From JACORV01 sp041484135 (lineage in GTDB: Bacteria > Gemmatimonadota > Gemmatimonadetes > Gemmatimonadales > JACORV01), in assembly GCA_041484135.1 (NCBI GenBank), contig JBGPHD010000003.1, positions 1 through 47,629 of the forward strand: a DNA stretch of 47,629 nucleotides, given 5' to 3'. Position numbers and translations under genes: made by a program. Positions 1 through 8,797 of the stretch are shown here, piece by piece. Below the pieces are notes generated by a model. That model made no database searches. It saw nothing but the letters and a program-made list of their open reading frames with translations, and was not told the origin of the DNA. Positions within the stretch are counted from its first letter, which is position 1, and each line of letters begins with the position of its first letter.

Positions 1-707
1 ACGTCGTGGTAGGGTGCGAGCACCGCGTCGAACTCGCCCCGCATCGCGCGGACGAACACGGTGTCGGCGGGGAGCGGGCCCGCGATGCCGAGGGTGCGCG
101 CCGCCGGGGCGAGGACCCGGTCGTCCTCGTGGCCGAAGAGCCCGCCTTCGCCGGCGTGCGGGTTCACCGCGCAGAGCGCGAGCCGGGGCTCGCTGATGCC
201 GAACCAGTCGCGCAGCCCCTGCCGAGCGGTCTCCCCGATGGCGACGATGCGCTCGGGCGTGAGGATCGAGAGCGCGTCCCGGAGCGCGAGGTGCGTCGTC
301 ACCAGGACCACGCGCAGCCGGTCGGAGGCCAGCATCATCGCCGCCTGCTTGGCGCCGGTGAGGTCCCGCAGCAGCTCGGTGTGGCCGGGGAAGCGGTAGC
401 CCGCCGCGTTGAGCGCGCGCTTGTCTCCCGGGGCGGTGACGATGGCGTCCACCTCGCCCGCCCTCCAGAGCCGCACCGCTTCTTCCACCGCGCGGCCGGT
501 CGCCCGGCCGGCGCGCACCAGCGGGTCCTCCCCGCCGCCTTCCCAAGGGCCGATACCGACCTTTCGGTCCGCCGTTATGCAGGCGATGATGTCGTCAGGT
601 CCCACCAGGACGCACTCGGCGTCCGCGCCGGGCAACGCCGCGGCCACGACCTCCGCGCCGATGCCGCGCGGGTCGCCGGTGGTGATCGCAAGTCGGGGTC
701 TGGCGAT
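1..707 (-). CDS. pdxA: 4-hydroxythreonine-4-phosphate dehydrogenase PdxA (3' end beyond window)
   Basis: Makes the 3-carbon precursor that PdxJ joins with deoxyxylulose phosphate in pyridoxal phosphate synthesis. The visible 235 residues read ITTGDPRGIG near the N-terminus, then GHTE, TTHLALRD, NPHAGEGG and APYHD at the edge; the three metal-binding His of the family lie in the last three motifs. About 90-100 C-terminal residues are missing. The gene follows surA by 27 bases and is last in the visible mfd-ppiC-surA-pdxA order. The start is odd: in this frame there is no ATG, GTG or TTG for at least 40 codons upstream, while an ATC (705-707) sits exactly where family members have Met (ATC-GCC-AGA-CCC, reading x-ARPRLAITTG). 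Identity is sure; the ATC start is inferred. Confidence 0.93.
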   Translation of the reverse strand, partial: MARPRLAITTGDPRGIGAEVVAAALPGADAECVLVGPDDIIACITADRKVGIGPWEGGGEDPLVRAGRATGRAVEEAVRLWRAGEVDAIVTAPGDKRALNAAGYRFPGHTELLRDLTGAKQAAMMLASDRLRVVLVTTHLALRDALSILTPERIVAIGETARQGLRDWFGISEPRLALCAVNPHAGEGGLFGHEDDRVLAPAARTLGIAGPLPADTVFVRAMRGEFDAVLAPYHD

Positions 708-733
708 GGAGGTGCCTGGTTCTCTTCGACCGC

Positions 734-2062
734 CTACAGGCGGATCTCGACGTAGGTCTGCCGCCGCAGCGTCCGGTACAGCTCGCGGATGGCGTGGTTC
801 TGCTGGAGCCCGGTGCGGATCGTCTCGCGCGCCTCGTCCAGCGTGTAGGGCCGTTCCGCCTGCACGTCCGTGATCGTGGCCACCACGAACCGCGAGCGCG
901 CGGGCGTCTCGGGGTTCATGGCGAACGGGCCGACCACTTCGCCGATGGTGGCACCCTCGAAGGCCGCGACGTACGGCGCCGGGAGCTGGCTCCGGTCCAC
1001 CGGCCCCAGCTGGCGCGGCTCCGACGTATCGGCATAGAGGCCGTAGAGGGAATCGACGCTCGCCCCGCCGCGCAAACGCGCCGAGATGGTGTCGGCGGTG
1101 CGGTGCGCCGCCGCCAGCTCGCTGTCCGAGATGGCCGGGGTGAAGAGGATGTGCCGCGCCTTGACCTCGCCGGGCTGGACCCGCTCGACCTGGATGATGT
1201 GGTAGCCGAACGGCGTCTCGACGAGATCGGAGATCTGCCCCGGCCGGAGCCGGAACGCGACGTCCTCGAACTCGCGCGTCATGACGCCGCGGCGGAACCA
1301 GTTGAGGTCGCCGCCCTGTTCGCGCGAGCCCGGATCGTCCGAATGCCTCCGGGCCATGGTGGCGAAGTCCGCTCCGTGCCTGACCTCGACCAGCACCGAC
1401 TCGGCGAGGGTGCGCGCGGCGTCGCGTTCGGCCGCCGACGGGTGCGGCGTCACCACGACCTGCTTGAAGGTGAGCGTGGGCGGACGGCGCTGGAGGTTCC
1501 CCGCGGCCGACTCGAAGGCCTGCCGGACGTCCGCTTCCGACACGGCTCCGCCGCGGAGCTTCCCGTCGGTGCGCAGCTTGTCCACGAAGCGGCGCTGGTA
1601 TTCCGCCCGCCGCTGCTGGTCGGCGAGGCGGCGGCGGTACTCCTCCACCGTCCCCATCCCCGCGGCGGCGAGCTGGGTGCGGAACTCGATGTCGGTGCCG
1701 AAGCGGGCGCGGACGTCGCGGAACTGCTGGTCCACGGCGGTCTGGACCTCGGCGTCGGTGACGGTGATGGTGGTGTCGCGCCGGGCGCGCTGGTAGAGGA
1801 CCTCGTCGTCGATCAGGGCCTCGAGGACCGTCCGGCGCAGCGTGGCGAACGACGCCGAGTCCTCCGGGACCTGGAGCCCCTCGGATTGGCGGGTGTTGAT
1901 CTCTTCGTCGATCTCGGAGAGGAGGATCACGTGGTCGCCGACGACGGCCACGATGCGGTCGAGCAGCTGGTGCTGGGCCCTCCCGGTCTGGGCGCTGAGC
2001 GCGGGCGCGGCGGCGGCCCCGAGGGCCGCCGCCGCGACGAGCGCGAGCACCGCCTTACGCAC
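734..2062 (-). CDS. surA: SurA-like periplasmic peptidyl-prolyl cis-trans isomerase
   Basis: Periplasmic chaperone that delivers outer-membrane proteins to the assembly machinery. GTG start; N-terminal signal peptide (RKAVLALVAAAALGAAAAPALSAQ), a SurA_N-type helical segment (QHQLLDRIVAVVGDHVILLSEID, given here in parts: DRIVAVVGD, ILLSEIDEEI), a first parvulin domain around residues 195-305 (FKQVVVTPHP, HSDDPGSREQGGDLNWF, PFGYHIIQVER) and a weaker second parvulin-like part (KARHILFTPAISDSE). 442 aa, close to E. coli SurA. It starts one base after the stop of the upstream PpiC lipoprotein, so translation is probably coupled. Family assignment is firm; the second parvulin domain looks divergent. 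Confidence 0.93.
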   Translation of the reverse strand: MRKAVLALVAAAALGAAAAPALSAQTGRAQHQLLDRIVAVVGDHVILLSEIDEEINTRQSEGLQVPEDSASFATLRRTVLEALIDDEVLYQRARRDTTITVTDAEVQTAVDQQFRDVRARFGTDIEFRTQLAAAGMGTVEEYRRRLADQQRRAEYQRRFVDKLRTDGKLRGGAVSEADVRQAFESAAGNLQRRPPTLTFKQVVVTPHPSAAERDAARTLAESVLVEVRHGADFATMARRHSDDPGSREQGGDLNWFRRGVMTREFEDVAFRLRPGQISDLVETPFGYHIIQVERVQPGEVKARHILFTPAISDSELAAAHRTADTISARLRGGASVDSLYGLYADTSEPRQLGPVDRSQLPAPYVAAFEGATIGEVVGPFAMNPETPARSRFVVATITDVQAERPYTLDEARETIRTGLQQNHAIRELYRTLRRQTYVEIRL

Positions 2063-2063
2063 C

Positions 2064-3542
2064 CTACGACCTCGGCCGGGTAGGCCTCGGCGCCGCGGGC
2101 GGCGGCGCGCCCTGGCGGATCTGCGGCCGGATGGGCGGCCCGCCCGGTACCGGGCTCATGCCGCCGCCGGGCCCCTGCGGCGTCTCAGGACCGCGCACCT
2201 CGCGCGCCCGCTCGAGCGCCCGGTCCACGCCGGACTCCGAGATGTTCCAGGAGTACTTCTCGCGCAGCACGTCGGCGAGGAAGGGCGGCACCTCGAAGAA
2301 CTGGCGCCGCGGCGGGTTGGCGGTGATGGCCTGGAAGTAGGTGTCCACGTGCGAGGCCGCCGCCGCCACGCGGTCGCCGTGGGTGGTGCTGTCGGCGGCG
2401 AGCGAGTCGGGGGAGACGCCGACCGTGTTGGCCATGAGCAGCAGGTCACGCCGGTACGCGTCGCGGATGGTGTCGCGGTCCGCGTGGGTGAGGCGGAAGT
2501 GCTGGGCCTCGGCCGTGCGCAGGAGCATGTCGTTCCGGGCGATGCTCTTCACGAACTCGATCAGCGAGGAGTCGGGGGCGCTCATCACCATCCCGCGCGT
2601 CTGCGGCGGGAAGGCCTGGAGCCACCGGGCGAAGTCGCCCTCGCGCAGCCGGCCGCCGCGGTAGGTGGCCACGATGCGGGACCGGCCCTTGGCGGCCCGC
2701 AGGTTCTCGGCGACGCGCCGCACGATGGCCGGGGCCGAGCCGCGCACCCGGACGTCGGTCTTGTTGGCGAGGCTGTCGAGGTACACCGAGTCGAGCCGCT
2801 GCACCATGACGTCCCTGACGTGCAGCGCGAAGCTGTCGCGGACCACCGCCAGCGCGGGCCGCCACAGGATGTGGTAGCCGAACGGCGTCTCGACGATGCC
2901 GGAGAGCTGGCCCGGCTGCAGCGTGTAGGCCGCGTCCTCGAAGGGCCGCACCATCTGGCCGCGCGCCACCATGCCGAGCGAACCGCCCTCGGCGCGGGAA
3001 CCCGGATCGTCGGAGTGGGCCTGCGCGAGCTGCTGGAACGCCGTGCCGTGCTGGATCTGGCTGAGATAGCCCTCGGCCTGGCGGCGCTTGGCGGCCTTCA
3101 CGGCGGCGGTGGTGTCCGGCTTCGCGGCCACGAGGATGTGGTAGATCCACCGGTACTCACCGACGTTGTAGGCGCTGTCCACCTGCGCGCCGCTGAGATT
3201 GGCGCGGCGCACGATGAGCGAATCGTGGAGCATGTCGGCCATGCGCTGGGAGACCTGCGGCCAGTTGGCCGCCTCGACGGTCGCGCTGTCGAGCAGGCTG
3301 TCGCCGTCGGCCATCGCGCGGCCGAGGAGCTGGTAATCCACCCAGATCTCCGCGATGCGGTCGATGACCTCGCGGCGCAACGGGACCGACTTGGTCGGCG
3401 CCACGATCTGCGCCAGGCGCTCCACCGAGAGCTCATGGCCCGCGGCGCGCGCGACGACATCCTGATGGGCGGTGAGCGCGTCGCGCAGTCCGGAGCAGCC
3501 GGCCAGGGCGAAAACGGAAAGCACCGCGAAGCGGCGAAGCAT
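2064..3542 (-). CDS. PpiC-type peptidyl-prolyl isomerase lipoprotein
   Basis: A second parvulin-family foldase, predicted to be membrane-anchored. The N-terminus MLRRFAVLSVFALAGCSG has a lipobox (LAGC). One parvulin domain lies near residues 130-235 (YHILVAAKPD, AHSDDPGSRAEGGSLGMV, ETPFGYHILW). The C-terminus is Pro-rich (PPIRPQIRQGAPPPAAPRP). A good Shine-Dalgarno (AGGAGA) sits before the ATG, 11 bases after mfd stops. Likely acts with the downstream SurA on outer-membrane protein folding. PrsA-like role is an alternative name for the same activity. Confidence 0.9.
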   Translation of the reverse strand: MLRRFAVLSVFALAGCSGLRDALTAHQDVVARAAGHELSVERLAQIVAPTKSVPLRREVIDRIAEIWVDYQLLGRAMADGDSLLDSATVEAANWPQVSQRMADMLHDSLIVRRANLSGAQVDSAYNVGEYRWIYHILVAAKPDTTAAVKAAKRRQAEGYLSQIQHGTAFQQLAQAHSDDPGSRAEGGSLGMVARGQMVRPFEDAAYTLQPGQLSGIVETPFGYHILWRPALAVVRDSFALHVRDVMVQRLDSVYLDSLANKTDVRVRGSAPAIVRRVAENLRAAKGRSRIVATYRGGRLREGDFARWLQAFPPQTRGMVMSAPDSSLIEFVKSIARNDMLLRTAEAQHFRLTHADRDTIRDAYRRDLLLMANTVGVSPDSLAADSTTHGDRVAAAASHVDTYFQAITANPPRRQFFEVPPFLADVLREKYSWNISESGVDRALERAREVRGPETPQGPGGGMSPVPGGPPIRPQIRQGAPPPAAPRPTRPRS

Positions 3543-3553
3543 GCGTTCTCCTA

Positions 3554-6500
3554 TCAGTTGGGATCCGACACGGCACGCGACAAGGCGCGTACCAGACCTG
3601 CCAGCAGCGGCATGCCGCCGAGCCGCTCGAGCCGCAGCACCAGCGGCGCCGCGCGCCGCACGTCCGCCGCGAACTGCACTTCGTCCATGGCGGCGGTGAG
3701 GCGCGCCAGCCGGGGGACCGCCCCGGCGCGGAAGGTGAGGCGGGCCTCGTTGCCCCGCGCCAGGACCGTTTCGAGGCCGAGTCGCGCGCCGATCACCCGG
3801 AGCTGGGTGAGCGCCACGAGCGCCTCGGCCTCGGGGGGCAGCCGGCCGAACCGGTCGGCCATTTCCGCCCGCAACTCATCAATTTCACCTGCCGAAACGC
3901 TCCGCGCCAGCCGCCGGTACAGGTCGAGCTTGGCCGCGTCGTCCTCCACGTAGCCGTCGGGCAGGAAGGCGGCCCGCTCCAGCACGATCTCCGGCGGGGG
4001 CCAGGCCGCCGCGCCCTGCTCCCCCTTGAGCGCCCGGACCGCGTCCTCCAGCATCCGGAGGTACACGTCCACCCCCACCGACAGGGCGAACCCGGTCTGC
4101 TCGACGCCCAGGAGGTTCCCCGCCCCGCGGAGCTCCAGGTCCTTGATGGCGATGCGGTACCCCGCCCCCAGCTCGGTGTGGTGCGCCAGGGTCTGGAGCC
4201 GGGCCTCCCCCGCCTCGTCCACGTCGTCGGGCACCACCAGGTAGCAGTACGCCCGCCGGTGGCTCCGCCCCACCCGGCCGCGGAGCTGGTAGAGCTGCGC
4301 CAGGCCGAACTGCTGCGCGTGGTGCACGATCATCGTGTTGGCGTTAGGCACGTCGAGCCCCGACTCCACGATCATCGTCGAGCACAGGACGGCGACCTCC
4401 CCCGCCACGAACTTCCGCATCACGTTGTCGAGGTCGTGCGGGCGCATCTGCCCGTGCGCCACGCCCACCACCGCGCGCGGCGCCAGCTTCCGGATGCGCT
4501 CCGCCACCGTCTCCAGGGTCTCGATGCGGTTGTGCACCACGTACACCTGGCCCCCGCGGTCCAGCTCCTTGGCCATCGCCTCCTCGAGGAGCCCGTCGTC
4601 CCACGGCTCCACCAGCGTCACCACCGGCGAGCGGTCGCGCGGCGGTGTCTCGATCACCGTGAGGTCGCGCAGGCCCGCGAGGCTCTGCTGCAGGGTCCGT
4701 GGGATAGGCGTCGCGGTCAGCGTGAGCACGTCCACCGAGAGCCGGAGCTGCTTCAGCCGCTCCTTGTGCTCCACGCCGAAGCGGTGCTCCTCGTCCACCA
4801 CCACCAGGCCCAGCTCCCTGAACACCACGTCGGGCGAGAGGAGCCGGTGCGTGCCGATCACGAGGTCCGTGGTGCCGTCCGCCAGGCCGGTCAGGATGGC
4901 GCGCTGCTCCTTGGGCGTGTGCAGCCGCGACAGCGTGGCGATGCGCACCGGGTAGTCCGCCAGCCGCTCACCAAAAGTCCGGCCGTGCTGCTCCACGAGG
5001 ATGGTCGTGGGCGCGAGCACCGCGACCTGCCGGCCCGCCTGCACCGCCTTGAACGCGGCCCGCACCGCGATCTCGGTCTTGCCGTACCCCACGTCCCCCA
5101 CCACGAGCCGGTCCATCGGCCGGGCGCGCTCCATGTCGCCCTTGACGTCCACGGTCGCCTTGCGCTGGTCCGGCGTGTCCTCGTAGAGGAACGACGACTC
5201 CAGCTCGCGCTGCCACTTGGTGTCCGCCGGGAAGGCGAACCCCGTGGCCAGCTGGCGGTGCGCGTAGAGGTCGAGCAACTCGGCCGCCATCCGCCGCACC
5301 GACTCCTCGGCCTGGGCGCGCAGGCGCTTCCACTTGCCGGCGCCGAGCTTGTGGAGCTTGGGGGGCGGCGCCTCGCCGGTCTCCACTTCCACGCTCCGGA
5401 AGCGCTCGAGCTGGTCGATGCGGTAGAGCGGCACCTGGAGCTTGTCGCCGCCCTCGTACTCGACGACGGCGACTTCCATCGTCGCCACGCCCACGGTGAT
5501 GGTCTGGATGCCGCGGTAGATCCCGACCCCGTGCTCGAGGTGGACCACGATGTCGCCCGGCTTGAGGGCGCCGCTGAGGCCGGCGGGGGGCGCGGTGCGG
5601 TAGCGCCGCGGGCGCCGGATGCGCCGGGCGCGCCGGAAGATCTCGTGGTCGGTGAGCACGCTGAGCCCGGGGAGGCTGAAGCCGCCGTCGAGGGCGCCGA
5701 TGGCGAGGGTGAGCCCCTCGGGGAACCGGCGCCCTCCTTCGACGAGCAGCTCCTCGAGGCGCTCGAGCTGGCCCTCGTTGTCGCAGAGCACGAGGATGGC
5801 GCCGCCGGGGGCGGGCCGGAGCTTGGCGAGGTCGCGCGCCACGTCGGGCGGCTGCGTTACCGGCAGCCGGTGCGTGGGCGCCGCGGCGCCCAGCTCCAGC
5901 CGCGCGAACTGGGCGCGCCCCGCGCGCCAGGCGTCCGGCGCCACCAGGAGGTCGGCGCGGGGCGGCACCTCCTCGCCCAGGCGGCGCGCCACCTCGGCGT
6001 GGTGCTCGGCCTCGTCCCAGGCCCGGTCCGCTTCGGCCTCGAAGGAGAGGGGCCGCTCCAGGACCAGCAGCGCGTCGGCGGGGAGGAGGTCCAGGAGCGA
6101 GCGGCGCACCCGCGGCCCCCCGCCTAACGCGATCTGGGCGCTGGCGGGGAGCACCGTGACACGGTCCAGGTCCCCGGTGCTCCGCTGCGAAGAGAGGTCG
6201 AAGGACCGGAGCGCCACCATCTCCTCGCCCCAGTAGTCCGCCCGCGCCGGCTGCGCCATCCCGAACCCGTACACGTCCACGATGCCGCCGCGCACCGCGA
6301 ACTGCGCCACGTCGCCCACCTGCGGCACCCGCGCGTAGCCCAGCTGCTCGAGCCGGCGGACCGCGTCGCGGAAGGGCACCGCGCGGGTGAGCTCCAGCCG
6401 CGCCGCCTCGAGCGCCGCCGGCATGAGGGTGCGCTCCTGGGTGGCGCGCGCCGTGGTCACCAGCACCCGGAGCGCCCCCCGGGTGAGCTGCTCCAGGGTC

Positions 6501-6817
6501 TCCACCCGCTCGCCGGCGATCTCGAAGTGCGGCTCGTCCTCGCCTAACGCCTCGCGCTGGGGGTAGAGCGCGACCCGTTCCTCCGGCATCAGGACCGCGA
6601 GGTCGGCCAGCCAGCGCTCGGCGTCGCCGGGCGCTCCCGCCACCACCACCTGGAGCCGCGTGGGGAGCGCCTCGGCGAGCCCCGCGACCAGCACCGCGCC
6701 CGCCGAGCCCTGGAGCGGGAGGAGTCCCGCGCGGACGCGCGGCGTGCGCAGCGCGCCGGCGAGATCGGCAAAGCCGGGAAGGGCGCGGAAGGCGGCGAGG
6801 AGCTGGGGGAGCGCCAT
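3554..6817 (-). CDS. mfd: transcription-repair coupling factor Mfd
   Basis: ATP-driven translocase that removes RNA polymerase stalled at DNA lesions and recruits UvrA. 1087 aa against about 1150 in E. coli. In order: UvrB-like N-terminal part with DEPHFEIAGERVETLE, a CarD-like RNA polymerase interaction domain near residue 425 (GDIVVHLEHGVGIYRG), Walker A GDVGYGKTE near 575, DEEH box near 675 (VVVDEEHRFGV), motif III TLTATPIPRTLQ, motif VI QLRGRVGRS, and a C-terminal TRCF domain. It shares an operon with the downstream foldase genes. Its first codons have a diverged duplicate just upstream (see micro-ORF at 6821-6859). It carries several copies of the CCTAAC motif, read as Leu-Gly (TTA-GGC) or Pro-Asn. 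Confidence 0.97.
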   Translation of the reverse strand: MALPQLLAAFRALPGFADLAGALRTPRVRAGLLPLQGSAGAVLVAGLAEALPTRLQVVVAGAPGDAERWLADLAVLMPEERVALYPQREALGEDEPHFEIAGERVETLEQLTRGALRVLVTTARATQERTLMPAALEAARLELTRAVPFRDAVRRLEQLGYARVPQVGDVAQFAVRGGIVDVYGFGMAQPARADYWGEEMVALRSFDLSSQRSTGDLDRVTVLPASAQIALGGGPRVRRSLLDLLPADALLVLERPLSFEAEADRAWDEAEHHAEVARRLGEEVPPRADLLVAPDAWRAGRAQFARLELGAAAPTHRLPVTQPPDVARDLAKLRPAPGGAILVLCDNEGQLERLEELLVEGGRRFPEGLTLAIGALDGGFSLPGLSVLTDHEIFRRARRIRRPRRYRTAPPAGLSGALKPGDIVVHLEHGVGIYRGIQTITVGVATMEVAVVEYEGGDKLQVPLYRIDQLERFRSVEVETGEAPPPKLHKLGAGKWKRLRAQAEESVRRMAAELLDLYAHRQLATGFAFPADTKWQRELESSFLYEDTPDQRKATVDVKGDMERARPMDRLVVGDVGYGKTEIAVRAAFKAVQAGRQVAVLAPTTILVEQHGRTFGERLADYPVRIATLSRLHTPKEQRAILTGLADGTTDLVIGTHRLLSPDVVFRELGLVVVDEEHRFGVEHKERLKQLRLSVDVLTLTATPIPRTLQQSLAGLRDLTVIETPPRDRSPVVTLVEPWDDGLLEEAMAKELDRGGQVYVVHNRIETLETVAERIRKLAPRAVVGVAHGQMRPHDLDNVMRKFVAGEVAVLCSTMIVESGLDVPNANTMIVHHAQQFGLAQLYQLRGRVGRSHRRAYCYLVVPDDVDEAGEARLQTLAHHTELGAGYRIAIKDLELRGAGNLLGVEQTGFALSVGVDVYLRMLEDAVRALKGEQGAAAWPPPEIVLERAAFLPDGYVEDDAAKLDLYRRLARSVSAGEIDELRAEMADRFGRLPPEAEALVALTQLRVIGARLGLETVLARGNEARLTFRAGAVPRLARLTAAMDEVQFAADVRRAAPLVLRLERLGGMPLLAGLVRALSRAVSDPN

Positions 6818-6868
6818 CGGTCAGGCGCGCTGGAACGAGAAGAGCGGCAGGAGCGCCATCGGTCAGGC
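6809..6868 (-). repeat. 42-base tandem duplication at the mfd start, creating a 12-codon micro-ORF
   Basis: An 18-base sequence (GAGCGCCATCGGTCAGGC on the plus strand) occurs at 6809-6826 and 6851-6868, exactly 42 bases apart. On the minus strand each copy has a TGA, CCG and then ATGGCGCTC. The upstream copy opens a micro-ORF (6821-6859) reading MALLPLFSFQRA-stop; the downstream copy is the mfd start, MALPQLLAAFRA. The micro-ORF therefore looks like a diverged copy of the first 12 codons of mfd closed by a stop. It may act as a leader cistron between the BatA gene and mfd, or be neutral. Confidence 0.6.
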
Positions 6869-8797
6869 CGCCGCGCGGCGGGCGAAGCCGCCGGTGGCGA
6901 GTCCCGCTTCGGCGAGGAGCACCAGCAGCAGGAGGGCGAGGAGCCCGCCCGTGAGCTCGCTCCGCCCCGCGCCGCGGAACCGCTGGGCCCCGTACGCGCG
7001 CGCGTCCCCGGTCACGCTCACCCGGGCGCCCGGGAAGCGCGTGGCGAGCAGCGACGCCGAGGCGCGCGTGAGGTCGGACTCGCGCGGGTCGAGCGCGACG
7101 ACGAGCATCCCCACCGTGTCCCTCCCCGCGAGCAGCCGGTAGAGCCCCGGCGCCGCCGGCGCGGCGATGACGGACCCGGACTCCACCACCGGCGCCGAGT
7201 CCGCGGCCAGGACGAGCGCGGTGACGTCAGGTGGCAACGCGACCGGATCGCCCGGCGCGGCCTCGATGACCCCGGCCTCGCCGCGCGCCAGGCGGTTCAC
7301 CAGCGCGCCGACGAAGGGCACGAACCCGCCGCTCACCGGCAGGGTGGTCTCCTCGGGCACCAGCCGGCTCGCCACCAGGACCACCCGGCCGTCGCGCACC
7401 AGCCAGGGCTCGCCCCCCGCCCGCGCGAGGACCCCGCGCCCGGCCCCGGCCGGGGTCTCCGTCAGGCGGTAACGGCGGAGCACCCGCGCGCCCGAGAGCT
7501 CCGGCACGTCGGGCGCCGCGATGCTGTCCTCCCGGTCCACCCGGGCGCCGAAGCGCCACCGGACGCCGGCCGCGGCGAGCGCGCGGTTCGCGGCGCCTAA
7601 CGCCACCGGGTCCGCGGGCGGGAGCACGACCGAGGCCCCGGTGCGCGAGGGCGTGCCGATGAGGACGGCGTCGGCGCCCGCTCCGGCGCCGGCCCGCCGC
7701 ACCTGCCCGCCCTCGGCCAGCACGGTGAGGGCCGCGGCGAGGAAGGGCCCGGGGTCGGCGCCGGCCGCGACGGCCACCGTCGCCGGCGGCACCACCCGCA
7801 CCGCGAACGGGCGGCCGTCGTCGGCGCGCAGCTCGTCCGCCTCGAGGCCCACCTCGCCGCCGCGCCAGCCCGGCGTCGCGGACGGCGCGCCTAACGTGAT
7901 CGCCTCCCCCGCCGCGGCCAGCGCCCGCGCGCCCGCGCGCCCCTCGAGCGTGAGCGAGACCGCGACCCGGCCGCCGCCGGCGCCCGCGGGGCCGCCGCCC
8001 ACCCGCGCCACCACCCCGCCCGTCCCCGCGAGCCACACCGGCGGCGAGGGCGAGGCGAAGATCACGCCCCGGTTCTCCGGCGGGTCCGCCGCGGGATGGT
8101 AGAAGAGGACCGGCAGGCCCGCCGCCGCGCTGTCGGGCCGCTCCGGCTCCCGGCTCCCGGCTCCCGGCCCCGCGCCTGTCGCCCTCCCTGCCGGAGTGGC
8201 CCCGCCGCCCAACGCCGTCGCTTGCAGGTCGCTCAGCACGTGGATCTCGCCGCGGGCATACCCCGACGTGGCGATCAGCCGCGCCGCCGCTCCCACGCTC
8301 GCGCCGAGGTCGAGCCGCCGCGGGTCGGGCCGGAGCGCCGCCGACGCCTCGATCAGCTCGGCCGGCGTGCCGCGCCGGGCCAGCCCGTCCGCGGCGATCA
8401 GCCAGACCGCGTCCCCCGCCTGCGCCGCGCGCAGCGTCTCGCGAGCCCGCGCGGCCAGGTCATCGAGCACGCGCCGCCCCCCGGCGATGGCCCCCGAGGA
8501 GACCGAGTTGTCGAGGACGAGCGCGAGCGCGGTGGGGTCGTGGAGGACACCCGCGCCGCCGGGGATCACCGGGCGCGCGGCGGCCGTCACCAGCAGGGCC
8601 ACGGCGAGCATGCGCAGCAGCATGAGGAGCAGGTGGCGCAGGCGGATGGTGCGCTGCGCCTCACGCTCCGTCTGCCGGAGATAGCGCATCGCCGGGAAGA
8701 TGACCTCCGGCGGGCGCCGCCGCTGGAAGAGGTGCAGCAGCGGCGGGACGAGCACGGCGGCAAGACCGAGGAGGGCCAGCGGATGGAGGAAGAACAT
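6863..8797 (-). CDS. BatA-domain / vWA membrane protein
   Basis: 644 aa membrane protein of the aerotolerance (Bat) type. The N-terminus MFFLHPLALLGLAAVLVPPL (then HLFQRRRPPEVIFPAMRYL) is a typical BatA domain with two membrane segments, followed by a von Willebrand A domain with a MIDAS-like DNSVS (LVLDNSVSSG). A long periplasmic region follows, and the C-terminus has a final membrane helix (GGLLALLLLVLLAEAGL) before FARRAAA. Its start overlaps the stop of the upstream DUF58 gene (TGATG). The DUF58 plus BatA pair is normally accompanied by a MoxR ATPase; none is visible here. A Gly/Ser/Pro linker is encoded by a GGCTCCC tandem repeat at 8143-8168. Confidence 0.85.
   Translation of the reverse strand: MFFLHPLALLGLAAVLVPPLLHLFQRRRPPEVIFPAMRYLRQTEREAQRTIRLRHLLLMLLRMLAVALLVTAAARPVIPGGAGVLHDPTALALVLDNSVSSGAIAGGRRVLDDLAARARETLRAAQAGDAVWLIAADGLARRGTPAELIEASAALRPDPRRLDLGASVGAAARLIATSGYARGEIHVLSDLQATALGGGATPAGRATGAGPGAGSREPERPDSAAAGLPVLFYHPAADPPENRGVIFASPSPPVWLAGTGGVVARVGGGPAGAGGGRVAVSLTLEGRAGARALAAAGEAITLGAPSATPGWRGGEVGLEADELRADDGRPFAVRVVPPATVAVAAGADPGPFLAAALTVLAEGGQVRRAGAGAGADAVLIGTPSRTGASVVLPPADPVALGAANRALAAAGVRWRFGARVDREDSIAAPDVPELSGARVLRRYRLTETPAGAGRGVLARAGGEPWLVRDGRVVLVASRLVPEETTLPVSGGFVPFVGALVNRLARGEAGVIEAAPGDPVALPPDVTALVLAADSAPVVESGSVIAAPAAPGLYRLLAGRDTVGMLVVALDPRESDLTRASASLLATRFPGARVSVTGDARAYGAQRFRGAGRSELTGGLLALLLLVLLAEAGLATGGFARRAAA
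8143..8168. repeat. tandem GGCTCCC repeat in coding linker
   Basis: About three and a half copies of the 7-mer GGCTCCC run through the BatA gene where the protein has a low-complexity linker (GAGSREPERP). The same sequence, on the opposite strand, forms the arms of the palindrome at 43632-43695. Confidence 0.7.

Noticed and set aside
1842..3953. 703-codon plus-strand open frame
   Set aside because: Lies opposite surA, the PpiC lipoprotein and mfd, all with clear motifs; its translation has no recognisable domain.
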